From the NCBI RefSeq assembly GCF_900176515.1, contig NZ_FWXV01000004.1, positions 372,001 to 436,000 of the forward strand: DNA of 64,000 nucleotides. The letters are read 5' to 3'. Origin of the DNA: Kibdelosporangium aridum. GTDB taxonomy: Bacteria > Actinomycetota > Actinomycetes > Mycobacteriales > Pseudonocardiaceae. This document shows, one piece after another, positions 8,174 to 16,432 of the stretch. Made by a program: the position numbers and the translations under genes. The notes under the pieces are model-generated. The model saw only the letters and a program-made list of their open reading frames with translations. It did not search any database and had not been told where the DNA came from. The stretch's first letter is position 1, and each line of letters opens with the position of its first letter.

Positions 8174-9607
8174 TCACCAGGACGTGCGGATGAAGGCCGC
8201 GAGGTCCTCGGACTGCTGCAACCGGCTGGGCTCGTGGACGTACATCATGTGCCCGGCCGGGTAGTACTTCGTCTCGACGTTCCCGCGCAACTCCTCCGGG
8301 ATGGCAAGGTGTGCGATCACGTGTTCGGCCGCGTAGTACGGGGTCGCGCCGTCGTGGTACCCGGAAGCAACGTGCACCTTGAGGTTGTGGTTGGCGCGCA
8401 TGGCCGCGGAGAGCTTTTCGACGACCGTGACCGAGGCGTTCTCGAACTCCTTGAAAGACCAAGGATGCACGTTGCCGGTCAGGATCTCGTACGGCAAATC
8501 GTTGGCGTAGTTCAACTCTGCGCGCACGTAGTGATTCAGTGCGGCCGTGTACGGGCCGAGGATCGCCGAGAACGACGGGTCCTCGCTCATCAGCTCACGG
8601 CCGTAGTCGTTGTCCCAGCCCAGGAATCGGGCGTCGAGCCGGCCGGTGACGCAACGGCGGTGGCGTAGTACCTCGGTGAAGAACCGGACGTGTTCGATGC
8701 GCAGGTTCACCCGGTCGACGAAATCCGCCGAGAGACCGGTCAAACCGGCGATTTTGTCCACAATGGATTGACGGTCGGCGAGCCGGGCGCCTTGGGCGAG
8801 GGCCCATGGGTAGTCACGGCTGGCGAACTCCTCGGCTTCGGCGAGCACGTCTTCCAGCGAGCGGTCGCCGTGCAGGCCGTGGTAGTGCGCGATGGCCGCG
8901 TAGGTCGGCAGGAACAGGACGTACGGCAGGTCGTTGCCTTCGTTGAAGTCGATCGTGCCGAAGTCGAGCACGGACGAGATCAGCATGATCCCGTTGAGAT
9001 ACATGCCATGCCGCGACTGCAGGTGCTCCGCGAGCCCCGCCGCACGCAGGGTGCCGTAGGACTCGCCGGCGAGGAATTTCGGTGACAGCCAACGCTGATT
9101 GCGGGACGTCCACAGCCGGATGACCTCGCCGACCGATTCGATGTCGGAGCTGAAACCGTGGAAGTCGCCGGGTTTCTCGCCCTTGGTGGCCCGCGAGTAC
9201 CCGGTCGACACCGGGTCGATGAAGACGAGGTCGCTGTGCCGGAGCAGCGATTCGGGGTTGTCGACCAGTTCGTAGGGCGGCTTGGCGAGATCGCCCGCGT
9301 CACCGGACAAGACCCGCCGCGGGCCGAACAGGCCGAGGTGCAGCCACACACTCGACGACCCGGGGCCACCGTTGAACGCGAACGTCACCGGCCGGGTCGC
9401 GGCGTCGGCACCGTCCAAGGTGTAGGTGGTCATGAAAACCTCGGCCTTGGCCAGGTGGCCGTCGAACTTGCCGTCGGTGAGGATCTCACGGCGCAGGACC
9501 ACGCGGCCGGCAGTGGCGGTGTACGCAAGGTCACCCAGTGTGTGACTGGTCGTGACAAGGTCGTCGGTCGGGTCGGCCGGCTTCGGCTGCTCCTCGTTCT
9601 CTGCCAT
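8174..9607 (-). CDS. S10 family serine carboxypeptidase-like protein
   Basis: The 477-residue alpha/beta-hydrolase has S10 hallmarks: NGGPGSSS (about residues 79-86), nucleophile Ser183 in AGESYG, Asp419 in SGYHDGATP and His453 in YYPAGHMMY. No signal peptide is apparent, so it is probably cytoplasmic, as with many bacterial S10 proteins; it may trim peptides imported by the neighbouring transporter (inference). It is convergent with the protease operon and divergent from the glycosylase gene with only 33 nt between the start codons. A TANNNT box 6 nt upstream of the ATG suggests a leaderless mRNA. Confidence 0.9.
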   Translation of the reverse strand: MAENEEQPKPADPTDDLVTTSHTLGDLAYTATAGRVVLRREILTDGKFDGHLAKAEVFMTTYTLDGADAATRPVTFAFNGGPGSSSVWLHLGLFGPRRVLSGDAGDLAKPPYELVDNPESLLRHSDLVFIDPVSTGYSRATKGEKPGDFHGFSSDIESVGEVIRLWTSRNQRWLSPKFLAGESYGTLRAAGLAEHLQSRHGMYLNGIMLISSVLDFGTIDFNEGNDLPYVLFLPTYAAIAHYHGLHGDRSLEDVLAEAEEFASRDYPWALAQGARLADRQSIVDKIAGLTGLSADFVDRVNLRIEHVRFFTEVLRHRRCVTGRLDARFLGWDNDYGRELMSEDPSFSAILGPYTAALNHYVRAELNYANDLPYEILTGNVHPWSFKEFENASVTVVEKLSAAMRANHNLKVHVASGYHDGATPYYAAEHVIAHLAIPEELRGNVETKYYPAGHMMYVHEPSRLQQSEDLAAFIRTSW

Positions 9608-9613
9608 GCGCGC

Positions 9614-9619
9614 ACCCTA
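9614..9619 (-). promoter_or_regulatory. TANNNT -10-like box for the S10 gene
   Basis: TAGGGT on the minus strand lies 6 nt before the ATG ending at 9607, the spacing expected when transcription starts at the start codon. Confidence 0.4.
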
Positions 9620-9640
9620 TGTGGTGAAGAATCTTGAACC

Positions 9641-10339
9641 GTGCCGGAGACCCTGGATGAACTGGACGAAGCGGTCACGTCGTGCCGATCCTGCCCCCGC
9701 CTCGTGCGCTGGCGCGAACAGGTGGCAGCGGAGAAGCGCGCGGCGTTCCGTGACCAGACCTACTGGGGCCGCCCAGTACCCGGGTTCGGGCCGCCGGATG
9801 CCCGGATAGCGATCGTCGGACTCGCCCCAGCCGCCCACGGCGCCAACCGAACCGGCCGAATGTTCACCGGCGACCGCTCCGGCGACTTCCTCTACGCGGC
9901 GCTGCACGCCGTCGGCCTCGCCTCCCAGCCGACGTCGACTCACGTCGGCGACGGCCTGGAGCTCTACGGCGTGCGCATCACCGCACCCGTGCATTGCGCG
10001 CCACCGGAGAACAAGCCGACACCCGCCGAACGGGATGCGTGCCGTCCTTGGCTCGTCCGCGAGTTCGCACTGCTCCGGGCGACCTTGCGATGCGTGGTGG
10101 TGCTGGGCGCGTTCGGCTGGCAGGCGCTGATGCCCGCCCTGGCCAATTGGCAGGTGCCGATCCCACGTCCCAAATTCGCCCATGGGGCGGAGCTGACGTT
10201 GCCTGCCGTCGACGACGGGCCGGATTTGACGCTGCTCGGCTGTTACCACGTCAGCCAGCAGAACACCTTCACCGGCAAACTCACCCCACCCATGCTCGAG
10301 GCCATCCTCGCCAAGGCGAAGGCAATCAGCGGCGCATAG
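9641..10339 (+). CDS. uracil-DNA glycosylase, family 5 (UdgB-like)
   Basis: The 232-residue protein has the four cysteines of Fe-S uracil-DNA glycosylases (Cys15-x2-Cys18, Cys119, Cys134), motif GLAPAAHGANRTGRMF near residues 60-75 and the C-terminal motif CYHVSQQNTF. The GLAPAAHG form, without the acidic residue of family 4 (GEAPG), is typical of family 5, which excises uracil and some other deaminated bases. It acts on DNA in the cytoplasm. GTG start is chosen because it is the first in-frame start clear of the divergent gene. Confidence 0.9.
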   Translation: MPETLDELDEAVTSCRSCPRLVRWREQVAAEKRAAFRDQTYWGRPVPGFGPPDARIAIVGLAPAAHGANRTGRMFTGDRSGDFLYAALHAVGLASQPTSTHVGDGLELYGVRITAPVHCAPPENKPTPAERDACRPWLVREFALLRATLRCVVVLGAFGWQALMPALANWQVPIPRPKFAHGAELTLPAVDDGPDLTLLGCYHVSQQNTFTGKLTPPMLEAILAKAKAISGA

Positions 10340-10382
10340 CGCGGCGTTCGGCCGTCGAGTGGCCAAATACTGTTCCGCAAAC

Positions 10383-10388
10383 TAGCAT
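10383..10388 (+). promoter_or_regulatory. TANNNT box deciding the start at GTG 10396
   Basis: TAGCAT ends 7 nt before GTG 10396. The ATG at 10387 lies inside this box, so it would not be on the transcript if the box is the -10 element. Confidence 0.4.
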
Positions 10389-10395
10389 GTTCCAT

Positions 10396-11529
10396 GTGTC
10401 ACGGAACGGCCGGAGACCTGGAACAACCGAGCCTCAGCTCATCCAGTCGCTCGAAGAGACTGTGCGTTCGGTGCTGCCCTCCACCTGGTCGGTCACCGTC
10501 GAGAGATCGGTGGTGCTGTCGGCTGGGGCCGCCCGCATGCATGAGATGGACGCACTGCTCACTCTGCGAGCGCCGGATGGCACGAGCTCAGTGGTGTTGG
10601 TCGAGTGCAAAAACCGCATTGTCGTGCCACGCGACGTAGCTGCCATCGCCCGCCAGATCGACGCGTTCACGCGGGCCGCGGTGAACAAAGGGATGCGGAT
10701 CGCCGGACGGATGCTGGCTGCGCCGTTCGTGTCCCCGACGACTCGTGCTCAACTCGATGGACACCAGATGGGATGGTTCGACGTCACTGGCAATCTGCGA
10801 CTGCGGCTCGACGATCCGGTCGTGGTCGTCGATCGTGTTGGTGCCGAACGAAACGACATGCGTGATCCATCCGATCGGCTGCTCAAATCCCTTCGCGGTT
10901 CGGCCGCCGCCAAAGTAGTTCTGGAGCTGTCGGAGACCGCACTGCCTGTAGGCGTGCGAGAGCTTGCCGTGCGAGCGGGCGTCGGCGGGGGGACAAGTGC
11001 GAGGGTTCTTGGACTGCTCGACCGGGAGGCGGTTGTCGATCGAGACGAAGACGGCGTGGTGACCGCTGTCCGCAAGCGGGCGCTGATCGACCGCTGGGTG
11101 CAGGATTACCAAGTCCTGAACGCCAACGAGGTCATCACCGCGCTCGACCCGCGCGGGGTGAACCATGCGCTGGACGAACTGTCGCTTGTGGACATACGGT
11201 TCGCCCTGACGGGCTCCGCTGCGGCACGGGCGTACCTACCGGACAGCGTGACACCTGTGTCTCCGCTCGTCTTGTTGAGTCTGTATGCCGAAGATCCCGT
11301 TGGCTTGATGCGCCAGTTGGGCTTGAAGGCCGTTGACCGCGGAGCGAACGTGATGGTCATGCGGCCCTATGACGACGTCGTCCACGCGAAGTCGCGGGTC
11401 GTGGACGGGCTCGTCTATGCCGCTCCCGCGCAGGTCGTGGCGGACCTGATGACCGGTCCTGGACGGTCAAGTGAAGAAGCTGAACAAGTGCTGGCAGTGC
11501 TCGCATCGGCTGAACCAGGTTGGGAATGA
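10396..11529 (+). CDS. AbiEi-like protein with nuclease-like N-terminus and winged helix
   Basis: I do not recognise a named family with certainty. The protein is about 377 residues. Its N-terminal part has Asp52 (HEMDALL) followed by Glu70-Cys-Lys72 (LVECKNR) and QIDAF, the spacing of a PD-(D/E)xK nuclease-like core; GWFDVTGNLRLR near residue 130 follows. A winged-helix-like segment (GVRELAVRAGVGGGTSARVL) lies around 185-215. The C-terminal part (DIRFALTGSAAARAYLP) resembles AbiEi-type proteins. The 4-nt overlap with a nucleotidyltransferase gene supports a type IV toxin-antitoxin-like pair. ATG 10387 is an alternative start. Confidence 0.65.
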   Translation: MSRNGRRPGTTEPQLIQSLEETVRSVLPSTWSVTVERSVVLSAGAARMHEMDALLTLRAPDGTSSVVLVECKNRIVVPRDVAAIARQIDAFTRAAVNKGMRIAGRMLAAPFVSPTTRAQLDGHQMGWFDVTGNLRLRLDDPVVVVDRVGAERNDMRDPSDRLLKSLRGSAAAKVVLELSETALPVGVRELAVRAGVGGGTSARVLGLLDREAVVDRDEDGVVTAVRKRALIDRWVQDYQVLNANEVITALDPRGVNHALDELSLVDIRFALTGSAAARAYLPDSVTPVSPLVLLSLYAEDPVGLMRQLGLKAVDRGANVMVMRPYDDVVHAKSRVVDGLVYAAPAQVVADLMTGPGRSSEEAEQVLAVLASAEPGWE

Positions 11530-12392
11530 TGATTCCGCAGGAGTACCTCAAGGCGCGTGCTGTGTTGCTGGACGCCCTTGACGGACTGGGTCCCCACCGC
11601 GACGCGGTGGTACTTGTTGGCGCCCAAGCGGTTTATGTGCACGCGGGCGGCGCGGACTTCGTCACGGCGCCGACTACCACCGATGCGGACCTGGCTTTGG
11701 TGCCCGACAGGTTGGCGGATGAACCGTCGATCGTTGAAGCGATGCGTGCCGCGGGATTCGTTCCAGGCAGTCAACCGGGGACGTGGTTGGGGCCTGGTCA
11801 GATCGCGGTCGACCTGATGGCTCCCGAGGCGTTGTGCGGCCGAGGCGGCCGCCGGTCAGCCAACCTTCGCCCGCCGCACGACGACAAGTTCACCGCCCGC
11901 AGAACGTTCGGACTCGAAGCGGCGGTGATCGACAACGAGAGTCGGACGATCAAAGCTCTGGCAAGCGGTGACCCACGATCCTTCGAGATCAAAGTGGCTG
12001 GCCCGGCCGCGCTCATCGTTTCGAAGGTCATCAAGGTCGCTGAACGGCGCGACCAGCCACACCGGCTCAAGCCGAAAGACGGGCTTGATGTGCTCCGGTT
12101 GCTCCGTGCTGTCGACACGGCGTCGTTGGCTCAACGCTTCGGCCAGCTCGCCTCGAACAGCCTCGCGGGCGAGGTGGTGGAGCAGACGGTACGGGATCTT
12201 CGTGAACTTGCGGCAGGTCCGGAGGACTTGCTGCCGGTGCTCGCCGCGGATGCCGAGATCGGCCTCGGCGACCGTGACGAGATCAAGATGTCCATGGTCG
12301 CGCTGGTCGATGAACTGCTCGGCGCATTCGAGGTCCGGCCCACCGCGTCTGAAGCACCAGAGAGCGGCGAACGGCGGATATTCGTCCCATGA
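11526..12392 (+). CDS. nucleotidyltransferase-fold protein (AbiEii-like)
   Basis: The protein has 288 residues. Near the N-terminus LVGAQAVYVHAGG followed by TTTDADLAL fits the GxxA...TxDxD pattern of minimal nucleotidyltransferases such as AbiEii toxins, where the two aspartates bind metal. AbiEii enzymes transfer nucleotides, in studied cases to tRNA 3' ends; substrate here is unknown. ATG 11526 makes an ATGA overlap with the AbiEi-like gene; a second ATG follows directly. No secretion signal. The pair sits alone between DNA repair and MoxR genes, like a small defence cassette. Confidence 0.7.
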   Translation: MMIPQEYLKARAVLLDALDGLGPHRDAVVLVGAQAVYVHAGGADFVTAPTTTDADLALVPDRLADEPSIVEAMRAAGFVPGSQPGTWLGPGQIAVDLMAPEALCGRGGRRSANLRPPHDDKFTARRTFGLEAAVIDNESRTIKALASGDPRSFEIKVAGPAALIVSKVIKVAERRDQPHRLKPKDGLDVLRLLRAVDTASLAQRFGQLASNSLAGEVVEQTVRDLRELAAGPEDLLPVLAADAEIGLGDRDEIKMSMVALVDELLGAFEVRPTASEAPESGERRIFVP

Positions 12393-12419
12393 CCGCGGCG
12401 AGTTTGGGATGCTCGGTAG

Positions 12420-13055
12420 ATGAAAGTCCGGTTGCCGGTGTTGCTCTCGGTCGCGGCCTTCCTCTTGCTCGCGGTGGTGGCGGCGCGGGGGAGCTCGGGC
12501 ATTCCGCGGGGCACGCCGGAGTTCGGGCTGGGGCTGGGCTCCGACGCGGGAGATCCGCCATTCGGCGTACCGCCGATTTCGTCTGAGCCGGTGGCGTACG
12601 GGGTGGGTGCGCTGGTCATTGTGGTGCTGGCCGCGGTCTTGTTCGGGTTCGCGATGGTGCTCGTCGCATTGAGCAGCATCCGCTTCTATCGGCGAAAACG
12701 GACGCGGGTGCGCGTTGCGCTCGCTGACGAGACCGTTACCGGCAATGAGTCGTGGTTGACCGACGCTTCCCGGCGTGCGTTGGTGGAAATGGACCGGAAA
12801 ATCGGGGGACCGCCATCCGACGCGGTCATTGCCGCTTGGGTTGAACTTGAGGAGTCGGCTGCGCGGACTGGGATTGAACGTCAGCCGCATCAGACGCCGA
12901 CCGAATTCACTGCCGCTGTCCTAGCGGGACAGAATGCCGACGAACAGGCCTTGCGAACATTGCGGAGGCTCTATCACCGGGCCCGGTTCGGCAAGCCGGG
13001 CAGTATCACCGAGGATGACGCGAGCCAGGCGCGACGAGCGTTGGAAACAATATGA
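12420..13055 (+). CDS. DUF4129 membrane protein of a MoxR operon
   Basis: The 211-residue protein has a short N-terminal hydrophobic helix, a Gly/Pro-rich external stretch, a second transmembrane segment around residues 58-83 and a cytoplasmic C-terminal domain ending YHRARFGKPGSITEDDASQA. That end is the DUF4129 signature usually found beside MoxR and DUF58 genes. Function is unknown. It opens a run of five genes joined by 4-nt overlaps. Confidence 0.8.
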   Translation: MKVRLPVLLSVAAFLLLAVVAARGSSGIPRGTPEFGLGLGSDAGDPPFGVPPISSEPVAYGVGALVIVVLAAVLFGFAMVLVALSSIRFYRRKRTRVRVALADETVTGNESWLTDASRRALVEMDRKIGGPPSDAVIAAWVELEESAARTGIERQPHQTPTEFTAAVLAGQNADEQALRTLRRLYHRARFGKPGSITEDDASQARRALETI

Positions 13056-13510
13056 AGCCGTTGAACGCCGTCCTTATCGCCATTGTCATCGGCGCGGTCA
13101 TCGCCGTTCTGGCGGGTTGGCTGATGGCGATGCCGGTGTTCTGGTCGATCGTCGTCGCACTTCCGATCTCCGCGGTCACGGTCATGGCGCTGGTGGCCCT
13201 CGGTGTCGCCGCGCCGAGTTGGCAGTCGTTGCCCATACCGGACGAGACTTTGACCATGCATCAGGCCAGTTCCCTGTCGTCCAGGCTCGCCGAGGCCGCC
13301 AAGGATCCAGGCCGGTTCCGAACACGAATCCAGCCGCGACTCCGCCGCCTCGCCGCGGACACGCTGCGGCGCAAGGGGATCAGCCTCGGCGATGACCGTG
13401 CGCGGGACGTACTGGGCGACGAACTGCACGCATTGATCACCAAGCGGGACGCGCAACTGCCGTCCCCGGACCGGCTGGCTGAACTGCTCGGCCGTCTGGA
13501 GGAAAAGTGA
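13052..13510 (+). CDS. small two-helix membrane protein
   Basis: The 152-residue protein has two adjacent hydrophobic helices in its first 55 residues (AVLIAIVIGAVIAVLAGWLM and the next), then a basic, helical cytoplasmic tail rich in Arg and Glu. It is not recognised by family. ATGA overlap with the DUF4129 gene and GTGA overlap with moxR show it belongs to the operon and probably to the same membrane complex. Confidence 0.75.
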   Translation: MKPLNAVLIAIVIGAVIAVLAGWLMAMPVFWSIVVALPISAVTVMALVALGVAAPSWQSLPIPDETLTMHQASSLSSRLAEAAKDPGRFRTRIQPRLRRLAADTLRRKGISLGDDRARDVLGDELHALITKRDAQLPSPDRLAELLGRLEEK

Positions 13511-14496
13511 CCACAGTGCCATCCTCGGACGTCCAAAACGGACTCAGTGTGGACGTGATCGCGGCCGACTGCCGTGCCGTGCTCGATGCCGTCGGCACCG
13601 TTGTCGTCGGCCGCGAGCGCACGACGCGGCTGGCGCTGGCCGCAGTGCTCGCGGGCGGCCACGTGTTGCTGGAAGACGTGCCAGGACTGGGGAAGACCCT
13701 GCTGGCACGCAGCCTTGCCCAAGCGCTTGGTCTGGACTTCAAACGACTGCAGTGCACACCCGACCTGCTGCCCGCGGATGTGACCGGCTCGTACCTCTAC
13801 GACCCGACCGAGCGGGAGTTCAGCTTCCGGCCGGGCCCCGTCTTCACCGGCCTGCTGCTGGCCGACGAGATCAACCGCACACCACCGAAAACCCAGTCCG
13901 CGTTGCTGGAAGCCATGCAGGAACGGCAAGTCACGGTCGAAGGCCACACACACGTGCTGCAGCTCCCGTTCCACGTCCTGGCGACCGCCAACCCCGTTGA
14001 GTACGAAGGCACATACCCGTTGCCGGAAGCTCAGCTTGACCGGTTCATGCTGCGGCTGGACGTCGGCTACCCGCCCGCCGAGGAAGAAGCCGAAGTGCTC
14101 CGCCGAAGGCTGGCCCGCCGCCGCGAGGAGACCGAAGTCGCTCCGGTGATCGACGCGGAACGCCTGAGGCACCTGCAGGCCAGCGTCGAGCGGGTCGACA
14201 TCGACCCGGACGTGCTGCGGTACTGCGTGGATCTCGCGGCCGCGACCAGGCAGTACCCGACCGTCGAAATCGGCGCGTCGCCACGTGGTTCGCAGGCGTT
14301 GTTGCTGGTCTCACGGTGTCTCGCGGTCCTCGACGGCCGGGAGTTCGTGCTTCCGGAGGACGTCAAGGAGTGCGCTGTCGCCGCGTTGGCGCATCGGTTG
14401 ACGCTCCGCGCGGAGACGTGGAGCACCGGCGCGACCGCCGTCCAAGTTGTCACCGAGTTGCTCGGCCAGGTGCCGGGACCGGCGAGCACGAGATGA
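13507..14496 (+). CDS. MoxR-family AAA+ ATPase
   Basis: The 329-residue cytoplasmic ATPase has Walker A EDVPGLGKTLLA (Lys63), Walker B LLLADEINR (Asp120-Glu121), the MoxR phrase NRTPPKTQSALLEAMQERQV and sensor-1 LATANPVEYEGTYPLPEAQ. MoxR proteins act as chaperone-like ATPases that mature partner proteins; partners are usually co-encoded DUF58 or VWA proteins. The downstream DUF58 gene starts within its stop codon. GTG start overlaps the upstream stop. Confidence 0.93.
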   Translation: MTTVPSSDVQNGLSVDVIAADCRAVLDAVGTVVVGRERTTRLALAAVLAGGHVLLEDVPGLGKTLLARSLAQALGLDFKRLQCTPDLLPADVTGSYLYDPTEREFSFRPGPVFTGLLLADEINRTPPKTQSALLEAMQERQVTVEGHTHVLQLPFHVLATANPVEYEGTYPLPEAQLDRFMLRLDVGYPPAEEEAEVLRRRLARRREETEVAPVIDAERLRHLQASVERVDIDPDVLRYCVDLAAATRQYPTVEIGASPRGSQALLLVSRCLAVLDGREFVLPEDVKECAVAALAHRLTLRAETWSTGATAVQVVTELLGQVPGPASTR

Positions 14497-15836
14497 GCAA
14501 CCGCGTCCTGAAGTGGATGCGCACGCAGCGGGACACCGGACGGTGGCGCAACACCGACGCGATGTACCGGGCGGTCGTCGTCGGCGTCGGACTGATCGTC
14601 GCGGGTGTCCTGGTGCATCAGCTCGCGCTGGTCCTCTTCGGCGCTCCGCTGCTGATCAGCGCGCTGTTGGCGATGGCGCGCCCCCAGCCAGGCGAGCCGG
14701 ACGTCCGTCAGCCCAAGCTGCCGAGGGCGTTGGAACAGGCACAACTGGCCGAGGCGGTCTTCGAGATCGACGCGGACCCGGGCGTTGAGCTCGTCGCGTT
14801 GCGTGCGCCGCACGGCAAAGTACGCGGCGTTGGTCCCGTTCACCTGCTGCCAGGGACGGTCAAGAACGTCCGCACGACACTGGGGTACGGCGGCTGGGGC
14901 GAGGGCGTGGATCTACGACTGGACCGTCTGTTCGCGGGACCCGACGCGCTCCGCGTGTTCGGTCCGGTCGTGGGTACCGAAGGCCGTAGGACCATCCTGC
15001 CGCCGGTCAAGCTGCTGCCTGCCGGACCGCTGCCGCCACGGCCATCAGGCCTGGTCGGCGTCCATCGCTCACCGCGCCCTGGCGACAGCACGGAGCTCAG
15101 GGACATCCGTGCGTTCCAACCGGGTGACCGGCTGCGACGGGTCGACTGGCGTGTGTCGCTGCGCGCGTCGGCGTCCGCGGGTGGGGTGATGTCGCCGAGC
15201 ATGCTGCACGTTCGTGAGCGGCACGCCGATGCTGATGCCTCCTTGGTGCTCGCGATCGACACGCGGGTGGACGTCGGCGCCGAACTAGCCGAGTGGTCGA
15301 CCGCGCTGGTCGGCAACGGCGTACGAGTGGGCGGTTCGCTCGACACTTCCGTACAGGCCGCGTGTTCGCTCGCCGCCAGCTACCTGCGGCAAGGGGATCG
15401 CGTCGGTCTGGTGGATCTTGGCCGCCCGCAGTTGAGCCTCGCGCCGGGAACCGGGCCGAGGCAGCTGTTGAAGCTGCGGCATCAACTGGTGATCTGTGCC
15501 CGCTCAGCGGGATGGGCCCCGAGACCGGTGTTACGGCCGCGGCAAGCGCCCACGGGGTCGTTGGTGATGGTGCTCTCACCGTTCCTCGACGACGCCATGG
15601 TGGAGCTCACCGCGACCGTCGCCCGGCGTGGAATCCGTGTGCTGGCAATGGACTTGTTGCCCGATCCGCTCGTTCCCGCCGCCGGGGACCCGTGGGGTGA
15701 GGCGGTGCTGAAGGTGTTGCGTGCCGAGCACACGGTCCGGCTGGAAACGTTGCGGGAACACGGAATTCCAGTTCTCCGGTGGGGCGATGAGGTGTCCGCC
15801 ACACTGCGCGTGCTGGCAAGGGGGCGGCGGCGATGA
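14493..15836 (+). CDS. DUF58 domain membrane protein
   Basis: The protein has 447 residues counted from the ATG that overlaps the moxR stop. Two hydrophobic helices near residues 28-65 anchor it. The DUF58 core is seen as SPRPGDSTELRDIRAFQPGD followed by LRRVDWRVSLRAS, and a VWA-like fold follows with LVLAIDTRVDVG. DUF58 proteins are standard MoxR partners in cell-envelope processes. Codon 347 is TTA (15531-15533), a rare codon in this sequence. Confidence 0.88.
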   Translation: MSNRVLKWMRTQRDTGRWRNTDAMYRAVVVGVGLIVAGVLVHQLALVLFGAPLLISALLAMARPQPGEPDVRQPKLPRALEQAQLAEAVFEIDADPGVELVALRAPHGKVRGVGPVHLLPGTVKNVRTTLGYGGWGEGVDLRLDRLFAGPDALRVFGPVVGTEGRRTILPPVKLLPAGPLPPRPSGLVGVHRSPRPGDSTELRDIRAFQPGDRLRRVDWRVSLRASASAGGVMSPSMLHVRERHADADASLVLAIDTRVDVGAELAEWSTALVGNGVRVGGSLDTSVQAACSLAASYLRQGDRVGLVDLGRPQLSLAPGTGPRQLLKLRHQLVICARSAGWAPRPVLRPRQAPTGSLVMVLSPFLDDAMVELTATVARRGIRVLAMDLLPDPLVPAAGDPWGEAVLKVLRAEHTVRLETLREHGIPVLRWGDEVSATLRVLARGRRR

Positions 15837-16351
15837 ACCTCCCGGAAACGAAACTCACCGCTGGACTGCCCGCGTGGACGTTGCGTGGCGCCGTTTTGTG
15901 TGCCGTCGTCCTGATTTCGATCTTGCTCGCCGGCCAGGGCGCCGACGTGTTTCCGTTGGGAGTCATCGCTTTGATCGGCGTGTTGTCCGTCACGGCGCCC
16001 GGCACGCCCGCGCCCGCGGTGCTGATCGCGGCCACGGCCGTGACGGCGGTCATGCTCACGGGTGGCGCGCTGGAGATCGGAGTTCTCGCACTGATTCCGC
16101 TCGTCCATCTCGTCCACATCGGATGCGCGTTCGCCGCTGTGATTCCGAGCACTGCCCGGATCCACCTCGCCGCGCTGCGCCCGGCCGCCATCCGGTTCGC
16201 CATCGTGCAGGTGATCGTCTTCGGTCTGGCCGGTGTCGCCGCACTCGTGCCGAAAACCGTTACACCAGCGGCATTGGAGGTCGCGGCGTTGGCAGGTGCG
16301 GCTTTGCTCGCGGTCCTCGCGACGCGGTTGATCATGAAGCGTCCACAGTGA
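15833..16351 (+). CDS. multi-helix membrane protein ending the MoxR operon
   Basis: The 172-residue protein is almost entirely hydrophobic, with about five membrane segments, and is not recognised by family. The ATGA overlap with the DUF58 gene makes it the last member of the operon. An imperfect hairpin (about 16374-16395) follows, but no clear terminator was seen. Confidence 0.75.
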   Translation: MNLPETKLTAGLPAWTLRGAVLCAVVLISILLAGQGADVFPLGVIALIGVLSVTAPGTPAPAVLIAATAVTAVMLTGGALEIGVLALIPLVHLVHIGCAFAAVIPSTARIHLAALRPAAIRFAIVQVIVFGLAGVAALVPKTVTPAALEVAALAGAALLAVLATRLIMKRPQ

Positions 16352-16432
16352 ACCAATCGTCAGTTCGCGACCGGGGTCACACCTGACCAGGGGTGACGGG
16401 CGGGGCCAGCGAGATGGTGCGACCATAGGGTC

